The translations under genes and the position numbers were made by a program. Below the pieces are notes generated by a model. It worked only from the letters and a program-made list of their open reading frames with translations, was not told where the DNA came from and searched no databases. Positions 17,302-25,820 of a stretch of 64,000 nt of DNA are shown here, one piece after another. The stretch is from Coriobacteriaceae bacterium (lineage in GTDB: Bacteria > Actinomycetota > Coriobacteriia > Coriobacteriales > QAMH01), in assembly GCA_025992705.1 (NCBI GenBank), contig DAJPGJ010000001.1, positions 248,001 through 312,000 on the forward strand, written 5' to 3'. Positions within the stretch are counted from its first letter, which is position 1. Each line of letters begins with the position of its first letter.

Positions 17302-17405
17302 GCCTATCGCACCGCCTTTGATTAAAAACACTTAGGCGGATGATACCACCAAGCGCCCGCACGCGGCGGCTTCACGCCTCACAAGACTTTGGCTATCATG
17401 AGCGC

Positions 17406-18752
17406 ATGGATAAGAGACCAAACGCAAAGGCATTGCTGCCCATCGTCGTCTTCCTCGTGCTGTACCTCGGATGCGGCATCTATTTCGAGTACATCGCACC
17501 AGCCGAGGGGCAGATGGGCTTCTACGTGGTGAGCGTCGTCGTGGCGTTCGTCATCGCGCTCATCGTCGCGCTGCTGCAAAATCGTTCGCTTTCCTTCGAC
17601 GAGAAGATCCACGTCTGTGCACGTGGCATCGGTGACGACAACATCGTCATCATGCTCTTCATCTTTCTGATGGCCGGAGCTTTTTCGGGCATTGCGAGTG
17701 CGGCCGGAGGTGCCGAGAGCACAGCCAACCTCTTTCTCGACATACTCCCTGCCCAAGCGGCCATACCCGGCCTCTTCGTCATCGCCTGCATCATCTCGCT
17801 GGCCATGGGCACGAGCGTGGGCACCATCACGGTGCTAACGCCAATCGCGGTCACGGTTGCGCAGAGCGCCGGTTTCAACTTGCCCTTATGCGTTGGCACC
17901 GTCGTGGGTGGCGCGATGTTTGGCGATAACCTCTCGTTCATCTCGGATACCACCATCGCGGCGACCCGCACGCAGGGCGTCAACATGAAGGACAAGTTCT
18001 TCAACAACTTCCGCATCGCCTTGCCGGCAGCGCTCATCACGCTCGGCATTCTCATCGTCATGGCACTCATGGCCGGCACGCCCACGCTCGACGACTTCGA
18101 CTACAACATTTGGCAGGCGATTCCGTACTTCGCGGTGCTTGTCGCCGCGTTGTGCGGCATCAACGTCTTCGTCGTGCTCGGTGGTGGCATCGTGCTGTTC
18201 GCCATCGTCGGCGTTGCGACGGGTACGCTCGACTTCGCGACAGCGTTCTCGGCCATGGGCACGGGAACGGCTGGGATGTTCGAGACGATGATCGTCACGA
18301 TCCTGGTGGCGTCGATTAGCGCGCTCATGCGCGAGTACGGCGGTTTCGCCTCGGTGCTTGGCTTCATCAAGCGTCACTTCACGGGCAAGCGAGGAGGCGA
18401 GCTGGGCTGCGGCCTGCTCACGCTGCTGCTTGACGTTGCCTGCGCGAACAACACGGTCGCCATCGTCGTGGCCGGCCCCATCGCCAAGCACATCGGCGAG
18501 AAATACGGCATCGAGCCCGTGCGCGTTGCCAGCCTCATCGACATCTTCAGCTGTATTGGCCAGGGTCTTATCCCCTATGGTGCGCAGCTGCTCGTTGCCG
18601 CGAGCCTCGCCGGCATCGCGAGCGTCGAAATCATGCCGTTTCTGTTCTATCAGTTCCTGCTACTCGTCTGCGTGCTCATCAGCATCGCCCTCGACAAGCC
18701 CGGTAGAAAAAACATCGGACTTGAGCAAGAAACCGCCAAAGAAAACGCCTAG
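17406..18752 (+). CDS. NhaC-family Na+/H+ antiporter-like membrane transporter
   Basis: About 448 aa with some eleven hydrophobic segments. It carries family hallmarks: an ATSVGT-like stretch (MGTSVGTITVLTPIAVTVAQ), GGAMFGDNLSFISDTTIAATRTQG, and a repeated LLDVACANNTVAIVVAGPIAK segment. NhaC relatives exchange Na+ for protons or for organic substrates, so the substrate is open. The ATG at 17406 follows an in-frame extension with no ribosome site. It is divergent from mtnA and convergent with ahcY. Confidence 0.85.
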   Translation: MDKRPNAKALLPIVVFLVLYLGCGIYFEYIAPAEGQMGFYVVSVVVAFVIALIVALLQNRSLSFDEKIHVCARGIGDDNIVIMLFIFLMAGAFSGIASAAGGAESTANLFLDILPAQAAIPGLFVIACIISLAMGTSVGTITVLTPIAVTVAQSAGFNLPLCVGTVVGGAMFGDNLSFISDTTIAATRTQGVNMKDKFFNNFRIALPAALITLGILIVMALMAGTPTLDDFDYNIWQAIPYFAVLVAALCGINVFVVLGGGIVLFAIVGVATGTLDFATAFSAMGTGTAGMFETMIVTILVASISALMREYGGFASVLGFIKRHFTGKRGGELGCGLLTLLLDVACANNTVAIVVAGPIAKHIGEKYGIEPVRVASLIDIFSCIGQGLIPYGAQLLVAASLAGIASVEIMPFLFYQFLLLVCVLISIALDKPGRKNIGLEQETAKENA

Positions 18753-18767
18753 ATACCGTTTGCTATG

Positions 18768-18865
18768 GTCGGGACTGGGACAGGGGGACAGGTCATTTGT
18801 CCCATTACCGAATGGTGCCTGTTGCTAATGGGACAAATGACCTGTCCCCCTGTCCCAGTCCCGAC
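18768..18865. repeat. Family-1 double palindrome with 40-bp arms between nhaC and ahcY
   Basis: Arms 18768-18807 and 18826-18865 are perfect reverse complements around an 18-bp loop, each containing the TGGGACA...GGACAGGTCATTTGTCCCA element plus GTCGGGAC flanks. It sits between two convergent genes, so it may also end transcription both ways. No T-tract follows. Confidence 0.96.
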
Positions 18866-18880
18866 CTGTCCATTGCTTTG

Positions 18881-20140
18881 CTACACCGTTCCCAGCGTCC
18901 AGGAATTGAGGTAGGCCTCCTGCTCGGGCGTGAGCGTGTCGATCTCGATGCCGAGCGTACCGAGCTTGACGCGCGCGATCTCGTCGTCGATCTCGGCCGG
19001 GATGTTGTAGCACTGCGGCAACAGCTCGTCGCGATGCTTGAGCAGATATTCCGCCGCAAGCACCTGGTTGGCGAAGCTCATGTCCATGACCTCGGCGGGA
19101 TGCCCCTCGGCGGCAGAAAGGTTCACGAGGCGTCCGTCGGCAAGCAGGATGATGGTGCGGCCGTCAGGCAGCGTGTACTCGTCGACCAACGGCTTGAGGG
19201 TCTCCTTCGACACCGCATGTTCCTCGAGCCACGGGATGTTGATCTCGCTATTGAAGTGACCGGAATTGCAGATGATAGCGCCATCCTTCATGTTCTCAAA
19301 CGCTGGCGCGTCGATGACGTTGAGATCGCCCGTCACGGTAACCCACACATCGGCGTACTTGGCGGCCTCGGCACACGGCATCACGCGATAGCCCTCCATG
19401 TGAGCCTCGAGCGCTTTGAGCGGATCGACTTCGCAGATGATGACGCTCATACCCATGCCGGCAGCACGCTGCGCCAGGCCACGGCCACAGAAGCCGTAGC
19501 CGCTCACCACAAGGGTGCGTCCCGCGAGCAGGCGATTGGTCGCGCGCACGATGCCGTCGAGGGTGGACTGGCCCGTGCCGTAACGGTTGTCGAAGAAGTG
19601 CTTGGTGTTGGCATCGTTAACGTTAAACGAGGGGTACTTGAGCGCACCAGCTGCAGCCATGGCCGCCAGGCGGATGACGCCGGTTGTCGTCTCCTCGGTG
19701 CCGCCGATGACGTACTCGAGGGCATCCTGGCGATCGCCATGGATGCGGTCGCAAAGGTCGGCACCGTCATCCATCGTGATCTGTGGCTTGGTATCTATGA
19801 CGGCATCGAGGTGCTTGTAGTAGGTTTCGGTATCCTCACCACAGCGGGCAAAGACCTCAGCGCCGTAGTACTTGACGAGCGCAGCAGCCGTGTCGTCCTG
19901 GGTGGAGAGCGGGTTGCTTGCGCACAAAGCGACCTGCGCGCCGCCCTCGATCATCGTGCGTACGAGGTTGGCGGTCTCGGTCGTCACGTGCAGACACGCA
20001 CCGACGCGGATTCCCTCGAAGGGGCGCTCCTTGGCAAAACGCTCGCGAATCTCGGCGAGCACGGGCATGTCGCGGTCGGCCCACAGAATGCGCGCGCGGC
20101 CCTCGTCGGCAAGGTTGATGTCGGTGATGTCGTAGCTCAT
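18881..20140 (-). CDS. ahcY: Adenosylhomocysteinase
   Basis: Hydrolyses S-adenosylhomocysteine to adenosine and homocysteine. The substrate domain shows ACLHVTTETANLVRT and GAQVALCASNPLSTQDD. The NAD-binding part has VVSGYGFCGRGLAQRAAGMG, and the C-terminus ends in the family-typical LTPEQEAYLNSWTLGTV. About 419 aa. The start at 20140 is preceded by GAGGAGG, and the frame upstream runs through a repeat. A 44-bp copy of its 3' end lies beside the RAYT gene. Confidence 0.95.
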   Translation of the reverse strand: MSYDITDINLADEGRARILWADRDMPVLAEIRERFAKERPFEGIRVGACLHVTTETANLVRTMIEGGAQVALCASNPLSTQDDTAAALVKYYGAEVFARCGEDTETYYKHLDAVIDTKPQITMDDGADLCDRIHGDRQDALEYVIGGTEETTTGVIRLAAMAAAGALKYPSFNVNDANTKHFFDNRYGTGQSTLDGIVRATNRLLAGRTLVVSGYGFCGRGLAQRAAGMGMSVIICEVDPLKALEAHMEGYRVMPCAEAAKYADVWVTVTGDLNVIDAPAFENMKDGAIICNSGHFNSEINIPWLEEHAVSKETLKPLVDEYTLPDGRTIILLADGRLVNLSAAEGHPAEVMDMSFANQVLAAEYLLKHRDELLPQCYNIPAEIDDEIARVKLGTLGIEIDTLTPEQEAYLNSWTLGTV

Positions 20141-20240
20141 GGGTTCCTCCTCGATGAAATGACACGCTGCACATACTATCACGGGCGAATGGGGCAAGCA
20201 GTCGAGCCGGGGTAAACGAACGGGCCATTTGTCCGCGATT

Positions 20241-20340
20241 GTCATTCCGACCGAAGGGGCCGCGAGGCCCCGAAGTGGAGGAATCCCATGGCGGAGATTT
20301 CTCGACTGCGCAGCCCTCGGCCGCTCCGCTCGAAATGACA
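20241..20340. repeat. Family-4 double repeat upstream of ahcY
   Basis: GTCATTCCGA ... GAGGAATCCC followed by AGATTTCTCGACTGCG ... CTCGAAATGACA, two related elements head to head. A degenerate family-1 copy (about 20217-20233) precedes it. Confidence 0.85.
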
Positions 20341-20372
20341 AATCCTATGTCCCGGCGCCGTTTGTTTCATTT

Positions 20373-20388
20373 GTTAGAGTATGCTAAC
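20373..20388. promoter_or_regulatory. DtxR-like operator before the FeoB-partner gene
   Basis: GTTAGAGTATGCTAAC has five-base inverted arms and ends only eight bases before the ATG. It matches the box before feoB at 28688-28703, including the preceding TCATTT. The short distance suggests a leaderless or nearly leaderless message. Confidence 0.6.
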
Positions 20389-20396
20389 ATTTGGAT

Positions 20397-20660
20397 ATGA
20401 ATATTGCGAGTTGGATCATACTTGCCATCGTTGTCGTGTGGATTGGCATTGCCATCAAGGTCGCCTTCTTCGGCGGCTTTGGCAAGAAGGGGCGCTCATG
20501 CCACGGCACGCACCACGATGCCGACTTGCCAAGCGACGAGGACCTCAAACTTCCGAGTGCCTGCATGGGTTGCAGCAAGGGGAGCTGCTCCGGTTGCGCA
20601 AGCGCAGCCGACAGACACGACATCCCGATACCGGTTATTCGCGAAGAGCCAGAGTCCTAG
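20397..20660 (+). CDS. FeoB-associated Cys-rich membrane protein
   Basis: An 87-aa protein: one N-terminal membrane helix (ASWIILAIVVVWIGIAIKVAFF), then a Gly/Lys turn and a cytosolic Cys-rich tail (CMGCSKGSCSGCASA). This layout is that of the small proteins named for frequent proximity to feoB. Here it is 5 kb from feoB but shares its candidate DtxR box. The ATG at 20397 has no clear ribosome site. Probable role: iron handling by the Feo system, by inference. Confidence 0.8.
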   Translation: MNIASWIILAIVVVWIGIAIKVAFFGGFGKKGRSCHGTHHDADLPSDEDLKLPSACMGCSKGSCSGCASAADRHDIPIPVIREEPES

Positions 20661-20687
20661 GACCTGACTGGCAAAAAGTCGAGCTGC

Positions 20688-20857
20688 GCGCGCAAAAACC
20701 GCGGATGTCTAGACTACAGATGCATAACACACGCGTGGCGTGCAGGAAAATGCCTGATGTCTAGGGTTTGAGGGCTGCAGAGGCTAGACATTCGGCATTT
20801 TTGCGTATACGGAGTCCCGATACCCTAGACATTCGCGGTTTTTGCGCGCGCCTCGCA
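20688..20857. repeat. Nested inverted repeats in a gene-free stretch
   Basis: The 20661-21007 gap holds no gene. It contains GCAAAAACCGCGGATGTCTAG (about 20693-20713) and its near-perfect inverse at 20832-20857, and inside these a second pair built on AAATGCC..ATGTCTAG. The four copies share the core ATGTCTAG. Confidence 0.8.
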
Positions 20858-20874
20858 TAATACCTTGCATATAT

Positions 20875-20908
20875 GCGAATGCGACCGGGGAAGCTCGGCC
20901 GCATTCGC
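20875..20908 (-). terminator. Hairpin downstream of the molbindin gene
   Basis: GCGAATGCG and CGCATTCGC arms flank a GC-rich loop, about 100 bp past the molbindin stop. It plausibly terminates the minus-strand transcript; no strong T-tract is visible. Confidence 0.5.
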
Positions 20909-21007
20909 ACGAGAGAGAGGAAGAAGAAGAGTAATTGTTCTTCATCTGAAATAATAGTATAGCTTCTTTTTATTCTATTTAAAGAATAATATATAACTTT
21001 TTTTCCT

Positions 21008-21430
21008 TTACTCGACCCCGACCATGACTTCGCTGGCCTTGAATACGGCGACGGCATCTCCGCCGTCCTCGAGTCCCAACTGGTCGATTGCCTGATTGGT
21101 AATCGAACCTTTGATCTTATAGCCGCAGCGCAGCTCAATGGTGACGATTCCATTTACCGCGCCTTCCTCTACCTCGACGAGCTTGCCCTTGAGTTGGTTG
21201 CGAGCCGAAATGTTGGGGATGCGGTCAGTTGCGAACATGACGGAACTCGCTTTGACTATCGCAATGGCCTCTTTGCCAACCTCGAGCCCCAAATCATGAA
21301 TTGCTGCATTCGTAATGGAAGCTTTTATCTTGCATCCGCAGGGAATCTCGATCGTGACAATGCCGTTCACGGCACCTTCTTCTACTTCGACAATCGTGCC
21401 CTTCAGCTGATTACGTGCGGAAATCCTCAT
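21008..21430 (-). CDS. Molbindin with two Mop domains
   Basis: Small cytosolic molybdate/tungstate-binding protein: two tandem TOBE/Mop domains, residues 1-68 and 71-140. Each starts SARNQLKG, followed by VEEGAVNGIVTIE and a KASITN/KGSITN segment. It probably stores or buffers oxyanion. The ATG at 21430 is chosen because it starts the first repeat and follows AAGGAG. It is divergent from modA, consistent with a shared control region. Confidence 0.9.
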   Translation of the reverse strand: MRISARNQLKGTIVEVEEGAVNGIVTIEIPCGCKIKASITNAAIHDLGLEVGKEAIAIVKASSVMFATDRIPNISARNQLKGKLVEVEEGAVNGIVTIELRCGYKIKGSITNQAIDQLGLEDGGDAVAVFKASEVMVGVE

Positions 21431-21581
21431 GATCTGCTCCTTATCTTTGCTTGCCACTGGGCGATTTACGAGTATCCATTCGTGGCAGTATTATTCTAAT
21501 GCACATCTATTCTTCTTGTAAAATATTCTTTTATTGATATATTTCATATACCGAATCAATCACCTTGGGAGAGGAACTGCA

Positions 21582-22397
21582 ATGGCAATCACCAAAACAG
21601 GAAGTAGAATCAGGCGACTTGGCGCAATCGCTGCCATGGCTCTCGTGCTAGCAGCGCTAACGATGGTGGGGTGTTCCTCGTCAAACGCGGGATCGCAATC
21701 ATCGTCGCAAGCAGCTAACCTGCAAGGCCAGCAGCTCAACATCTATTGCGGCGCGGGCATGACCGAGCCCTTCCAGAAGATAGCTGACCTCTTCACCGAG
21801 GAAACCGGTTGCGAGATGAACGTGACCTATGCCAACGCCGCGCAAATCCAAACGCAAATCACCACGACGAACGAAGGTGACTTCTTCATCGCCGGCTCCA
21901 AGGAAGAGCTCAAGCCTGTCGAAAGCGCGGTCGCCTCGAGCGAGGACCTGGTCAAGCACGTCCCCGTACTTGCCGTTCCCGCCTCGAATCCCGCAAACAT
22001 CACCGGCATCGCCAGCCTCGCCAACGCCCAGCGTGTGCTCATCGGTGATCCCGAATCCACCCCTATCGGCAAAATCGCCAAGAAAGCCCTCACCGATGCC
22101 GGTCTGTGGGACTCGCTCATGGGCTCGGGCGTCATCACCACCACGACCACCGCACCTCAGATCGCAACCGCTCTTGCCAATGGCGAAGGTGATGCGGGAA
22201 TCGTCTGGAAGGAGAACGTGAAGGGCGATGGTGTGAGCATCGTCGACACGAGCGATCTTGATGCCCTCGTCAAGGTAATCCCCGCAGCTCAGCTTACCTG
22301 CGCTCAGGATGTCGCCGCCGTTAGCGTCTTCAAGGATTTCCTGCAAACGGATGCCGTCTGGGATATCTGGGCTTCCTACGGCTACGAGCGCGCATAG
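21582..22397 (+). CDS. modA: Molybdate ABC transporter substrate-binding lipoprotein
   Basis: Extracellular binding protein anchored by lipid. The signal peptide ends in a lipobox (LTMVGC) with Cys about residue 27, then a Ser/Gln linker. The mature domain shows LNIYCGAGMTEPFQKIADLF, IGDPESTPIGKIAKKAL and GEGDAGIVWKENV. ModA and tungstate-binding relatives cannot be separated by eye. GGAGAGGA lies before the ATG. First gene of modABC. Confidence 0.88.
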   Translation: MAITKTGSRIRRLGAIAAMALVLAALTMVGCSSSNAGSQSSSQAANLQGQQLNIYCGAGMTEPFQKIADLFTEETGCEMNVTYANAAQIQTQITTTNEGDFFIAGSKEELKPVESAVASSEDLVKHVPVLAVPASNPANITGIASLANAQRVLIGDPESTPIGKIAKKALTDAGLWDSLMGSGVITTTTTAPQIATALANGEGDAGIVWKENVKGDGVSIVDTSDLDALVKVIPAAQLTCAQDVAAVSVFKDFLQTDAVWDIWASYGYERA

Positions 22398-22420
22398 CTC
22401 CGTATATTCGGACGTGAATG

Positions 22421-22449
22421 TGGGACAAACGACCTGTCCGTTTGTCCCA
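22421..22449. repeat. Family-1 palindrome between modA and modB
   Basis: A 29-bp palindrome (TGGGACAAAC ... GTTTGTCCCA), extended by AATG/CATT outside. It lies in the 72-bp gap inside the modABC operon and could affect the balance between modA and the membrane genes. Confidence 0.94.
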
Positions 22450-22469
22450 CATTTGTTCCAAGAATCGCC

Positions 22470-23411
22470 ATGTCTCATACGGACGAGACACGCAAGCATA
22501 GTGGGCGCATCCGGGAACTCTTTCCCACACTCACCATCATCATCGCAATCGTGGCGCTCCTGTTCATCGGGAGTGCCATCGTTGCCGTTGTCGCCAGTGG
22601 CATAACCCACTTCCACGAGGCACTCACCTCGGCTGAAGTTATGTTCTCACTGCGCATGAGTGTTGTCACCTCGATAATCTCGACCGCCATCTGCCTCGTG
22701 CTCGCGCTGCCAACCGCCTACGCGCTCTCGCACACGAACATGCCCTGCAAGCGCATCGCGAGCGTCGTCATGGAACTCACGTTGTCGCTGCCCTACATCC
22801 TGCTGGGTTTCGCGCTCCTCATCATCTTCTCGTCACCGTTTGGCAAGGCACTCAAGGACATTGGCCTGGCCGTGGTCTTTCAACCGGCTGGCATCGTGTT
22901 CGCCCAGCTCATCGTCAACCTGCCCTTCGCCATCCGCATGGTGCGAACGGCGCTTGACGAGGTCAACCCTCGCATGGAGTTCGTGGCCAAGACCCTCGGG
23001 GCGAGCTCCTGGCAGGTGTTTCGCGACATCATCCTTCCCCAGGCGCGCAACTCGATCATCTCGTGCGCCGTCCTCACGTGGGCACGCGGGATGGGAGAGT
23101 TCGGCGCCACGCTCATGCTCGTGGGCGTCACACGTATGCGAACGGAGACGCTGCCGGGAAGCATCTACCTGAGCATATCGACGGGAAACAATGACGTGGC
23201 GATGGCGACGGCCATGATCATGCTCATCGTCTCGGCGGCGACGTTGGTGCTCGCGAACCTGCTGAATCGCCCGGTCGGAGCATCGCGCGTGGACAAAGGC
23301 GGGCGCAGTAGATGGCTGCGCAGCCGACGGGCATCTTGCGACGAGAAGCCGATCGACGAAATGCCCGATATCGCCGATGTGCCTTTCGAGGAGGAGTCCT
23401 TTGGCCGGTAG
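22470..23411 (+). CDS. modB: Molybdate ABC transporter permease
   Basis: Membrane subunit with about six helices. The coupling motif region is EFVAKTLGASSWQVFRDIILPQARN, followed by GEFGATLMLVG, both typical of ModB. The N-terminal 20 residues and the C-terminal 40 (charged, Arg/Asp-rich) extend beyond the usual core. It overlaps the modC start by 11 bp. Confidence 0.9.
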   Translation: MSHTDETRKHSGRIRELFPTLTIIIAIVALLFIGSAIVAVVASGITHFHEALTSAEVMFSLRMSVVTSIISTAICLVLALPTAYALSHTNMPCKRIASVVMELTLSLPYILLGFALLIIFSSPFGKALKDIGLAVVFQPAGIVFAQLIVNLPFAIRMVRTALDEVNPRMEFVAKTLGASSWQVFRDIILPQARNSIISCAVLTWARGMGEFGATLMLVGVTRMRTETLPGSIYLSISTGNNDVAMATAMIMLIVSAATLVLANLLNRPVGASRVDKGGRSRWLRSRRASCDEKPIDEMPDIADVPFEEESFGR

Positions 23412-24129
23412 CATCGAAATCAGAGACTTGTGCGTGAAGCGCGGGGCGTTCGTTCTGAGCGTCCCATCGCTGAATATACGGCCACGCGAGATCTTCGCTA
23501 TCCTCGGCTCAACCGGATCGGGCAAGACCGTGCTCATGGAGGCCGTCGCCGGGGCATGTTCCTGGAAACGCGGGGAAATCCTGCTCGATGGCAAGAGAGC
23601 CGACAGCCTTCCCGTTCAGCAGCGCCATCTGGGGATTCTCTACCAGGATTACGCGCTCTTTCCCCATATGACCGTGCGGGAGAACGTGGAGTACGGATTG
23701 CGGGTTCGTAAAATCGGCGGCGATGAAGCGCGAAGACGCGTCGACCGACTGCTCACGAGTTTTGGCATCGATGGAATCGCCGACCGATACCCTGGCGTCA
23801 TCAGCGGTGGCGAGGCCCAGCGTACGGCATTGGCACGCGCCCTCGTCCTCGAACCCGAGATACTGCTTCTTGACGAGCCATTCTCGGCACTTGATCCCGC
23901 AACCAAGCGGCAAATGTACGATGTCGTGCGCGAAGTACACAAGCGCTTTGATTGCACCATCGTGTTCGTGACCCATGATTTCGAGGAGGCGCGCATCTTG
24001 GCCGATAAGGTCGGCATCGTGCTCGATGGCTCGCTGCGGACCGTGCGTGATGCGGATTGCCTTTTCGATGCCGACGGCCTGGACGATGACGTGCTGGCAT
24101 TTCTCGACATCGATAACGCAACAAGTTGA
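23401..24129 (+). CDS. modC: Molybdate ABC transporter ATP-binding protein
   Basis: ATPase of the importer. Walker A GSTGSGKTVL, Q-loop LYQDYALFPHMTVREN, signature SGGEAQRTALARAL, Walker B ILLLDEPFSALD, switch His in FVTHDFEEA. At 242 aa it lacks the C-terminal TOBE/Mop domain of classical ModC; the separate di-Mop protein upstream may stand in for it. The TTG at 23401 is chosen with GAGGAG just upstream; a GTG at 23377 is possible. Confidence 0.9.
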   Translation: MAGSIEIRDLCVKRGAFVLSVPSLNIRPREIFAILGSTGSGKTVLMEAVAGACSWKRGEILLDGKRADSLPVQQRHLGILYQDYALFPHMTVRENVEYGLRVRKIGGDEARRRVDRLLTSFGIDGIADRYPGVISGGEAQRTALARALVLEPEILLLDEPFSALDPATKRQMYDVVREVHKRFDCTIVFVTHDFEEARILADKVGIVLDGSLRTVRDADCLFDADGLDDDVLAFLDIDNATS

Positions 24130-24157
24130 CGTAACCGCAGCTCTCAGACCTCGACAA

Positions 24158-24186
24158 TGAGACAATGTCTCTGAGCAACCGTCTCA
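24158..24186. repeat. Family-2-like hairpin between modC and the DtxR gene
   Basis: TGAGAC ... GAGCAACC ... GTCTCA, an imperfect relative of the perfect element at 56416-56444. Confidence 0.6.
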
Positions 24187-24288
24187 TTTCTCCGCATTAT
24201 CCATAAATCCAGATAAAGAACACGCCGTGATTATCCATCCGTAGTATAATGCGTTTATCATCGACTCTCGAAGCGAGCGGAGCTCATC

Positions 24289-24708
24289 GTGGCCATAGGC
24301 GACCTTACCCCCTCATATGAGGATTACATCGAAGCAATCTACGACCTTGCCCTGCATGGCAGTGGCTCGGTGCGCTCCACCGACGTCGCGGATGCGCTTG
24401 GCTTTTCCAAGGCCAGTGTTGCACGTGCAACAAAGAACCTGCGTGAGATGGGTTACATCGAGCAGGAGCGTTACGGCGAAATCACCCTCACCCAAGTTGG
24501 CAAGGAATACGGCGAGCATATCCTCACGCGTCATCGCGTACTGCGCGCCTTCCTCATCGATGCGCTCGGCGTGGATGAAGAGGCGGCTAATCGCGAGGCG
24601 TGCATGATGGAGCATGCTGTCAGCGAGGATACGATGAACAAGTGGATCGCCTGGTACGAGGAGAACTTCGGCCCCGTCTCCGAGACCCCCACGAGCACGC
24701 GGTTGTAG
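24289..24708 (+). CDS. DtxR/MntR family metal-dependent regulator
   Basis: A 139-aa metal-sensing repressor. The N-terminal winged helix begins PSYEDYIEAIYDLALHGS and includes VRSTDVADALGFSKASVARATKNL (helix-turn-helix). The dimerisation half has LTRHRVLRAFLIDALGVDEEAANREACMMEH with Glu/His/Cys metal-ligand positions. It lacks the SH3-like third domain, so it is closer to MntR/short DtxR forms. GTG start after GGAG. It is the natural candidate to control feoA, feoB and the FeoB-partner gene. Confidence 0.9.
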   Translation: MAIGDLTPSYEDYIEAIYDLALHGSGSVRSTDVADALGFSKASVARATKNLREMGYIEQERYGEITLTQVGKEYGEHILTRHRVLRAFLIDALGVDEEAANREACMMEHAVSEDTMNKWIAWYEENFGPVSETPTSTRL

Positions 24709-24744
24709 ACCAGACAAAAAGTCGCCGGGGCAATTTTGTCTGGT
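24709..24744. repeat. Family-3 repeat after the DtxR gene
   Basis: ACCAGACAAAAAGTCGCCGG then GGCAATTTTGTCTGGT, with palindromic ends and a CGCCGGGGC centre. Confidence 0.92.
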
Positions 24745-24745
24745 G

Positions 24746-24770
24746 AGCTGTCGCAAATTCTGCGACAGCT
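24746..24770. terminator. Hairpin between convergent dtxR and PIN-toxin genes
   Basis: Perfect ten-base arms AGCTGTCGCA / TGCGACAGCT around a five-base loop. Its position between convergent genes suggests a bidirectional terminator; there is no clear T-run. Confidence 0.55.
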
Positions 24771-24784
24771 GGACTAGAGAATCT

Positions 24785-25198
24785 TCACCCAAAATTCCAG
24801 TCGAGCCAAACGGCATTGACGCCATTTTTGTCGCAGAGTTTCTGGAGTTTGCGATCTAACGTAAACAGCGTTGCCCCCTCTCGGCGAGCGAGCACCAGGT
24901 AGAATAGGTCATACGAAGAGTGGCCGAGCCGCAGTGATTCGGTGAGGGCCTCCGTCCATAGCGAGGCATCATCGCGAAACTCGTCCACGAGAAGCAGGGC
25001 ATCGCGTGCGCAGTCCACAGCCTGCGAAACCTCGAGGTATCCCCCGCGCACATACTTGCTCATCACGTGAGCTACCTCGGCATGCATGAACGAAGGCGCG
25101 ATGACACATTCGTCGGGGTTACGCAACATGACAAGAGCGTCGCCCAAGTCGGTGCCCATGGCAATCGCAACGGCGGCGTTGGTATCGAGGACAATCAT
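24785..25198 (-). CDS. PIN-domain toxin (VapC family)
   Basis: A predicted ribonuclease toxin of 137 aa. It begins MIVLDTNAAVAIAMG (first acidic residue Asp5) and has an internal MHAEVAHV (Glu), RLGHSSYDLFYLVLARREGATLFTLDRKL (last acidic cluster) and VNAVWL. Start and stop overlap the partner antitoxin as ATGA, the classic coupling. Confidence 0.88.
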   Translation of the reverse strand: MIVLDTNAAVAIAMGTDLGDALVMLRNPDECVIAPSFMHAEVAHVMSKYVRGGYLEVSQAVDCARDALLLVDEFRDDASLWTEALTESLRLGHSSYDLFYLVLARREGATLFTLDRKLQKLCDKNGVNAVWLDWNFG

Positions 25199-25551
25199 CG
25201 TGCGTCCTCCATGACCTTTGCCATGACGTGCTCGAGCTGCTCGTCACGCTCGTCCCTAGCCTGGGCGAGCATCTCCACCGGATTGGGAAGGCCGTCTTGC
25301 CGCTGCGTCCTGCGTTCGGCTGCCCGACGGAACACCTCCTCGCGTTTGGCTATGCGCAACTTCCGGACAGAGGTGAGGTCGAATGATGCGGGAGTTGTAC
25401 ATCCGCATGTCTGCGCAGGTGCGGTGCCGTGTATCAGGCAATCGACGGCATCCACCGTTTGCTGGGCCATGCTGCGATGATGCCGCGCGGCATACTCACG
25501 CAGGTCCTCGTAAAGGGCATCGGGGAAATCTCTTACTTGCAACGCCGGCAT
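25195..25551 (-). CDS. Antitoxin with FitA/Arc-type ribbon-helix-helix N-terminus
   Basis: A 118-aa partner of the PIN toxin. MPALQVRDFPDALYEDLREYAARHH is a ribbon-helix-helix DNA-binding start. The longer C-terminal part would mask the toxin. The ATG at 25551 follows AAGGAG; the frame upstream is discounted. It binds, by inference, the palindrome at 25579-25597. Confidence 0.85.
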   Translation of the reverse strand: MPALQVRDFPDALYEDLREYAARHHRSMAQQTVDAVDCLIHGTAPAQTCGCTTPASFDLTSVRKLRIAKREEVFRRAAERRTQRQDGLPNPVEMLAQARDERDEQLEHVMAKVMEDAR

Positions 25552-25578
25552 GAAGTGCTCCTTCATCGATATTTATTA

Positions 25579-25597
25579 TGCATGTATTTTACATGCA
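25579..25597. promoter_or_regulatory. Operator-like palindrome before the first toxin-antitoxin pair
   Basis: TGCATGTA TTT TACATGCA, perfect eight-base arms, 28 bp upstream of the antitoxin start. Toxin-antitoxin operons are usually self-repressed through such sites. Confidence 0.65.
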
Positions 25598-25655
25598 ATT
25601 TACCTATATCAGCAAGTTGAATTAAGCGTCAATTGTCTTAAATGTGCGAGATGAA

Positions 25656-25688
25656 ACCAGACAAAAGTCGTCGGGGCAGTTTTGTCTG
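25656..25688. repeat. Family-3 repeat between toxin-antitoxin pair and feoB
   Basis: ACCAGACAAAAGTCGTC ... GGGGCAGTTTTGTCTG. The 25552-25854 gap has no gene; it holds this repeat, a GC-rich hairpin at 25697-25722 and the hybrid element at 25821-25853. Confidence 0.9.
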
Positions 25689-25696
25689 CCAACGCA

Positions 25697-25722
25697 GGAA
25701 ACGCCCCGTAAGGGGCGCTTCC
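25697..25722. terminator. GC-rich hairpin downstream of feoB
   Basis: GGAAaCGCCCC gtaa GGGGCGcTTCC, one mismatched pair. Possible terminator for the minus-strand feoB message. Confidence 0.45.
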
Positions 25723-25820
25723 CGGAGAGAGGGAGGACATTTTGCGGGCGGGTGGAGGAGCCGCCCATGAAGAAGACTTGTCCTGAAGCCAGGGGTAAAC
25801 GTTTTATGCAGCCGGGGCAA

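Noticed and set aside
20141..20240. SAM or SAH riboswitch before ahcY
   Set aside because: The leader is too short and has no recognisable riboswitch stems; the structured part is dispersed repeat DNA.
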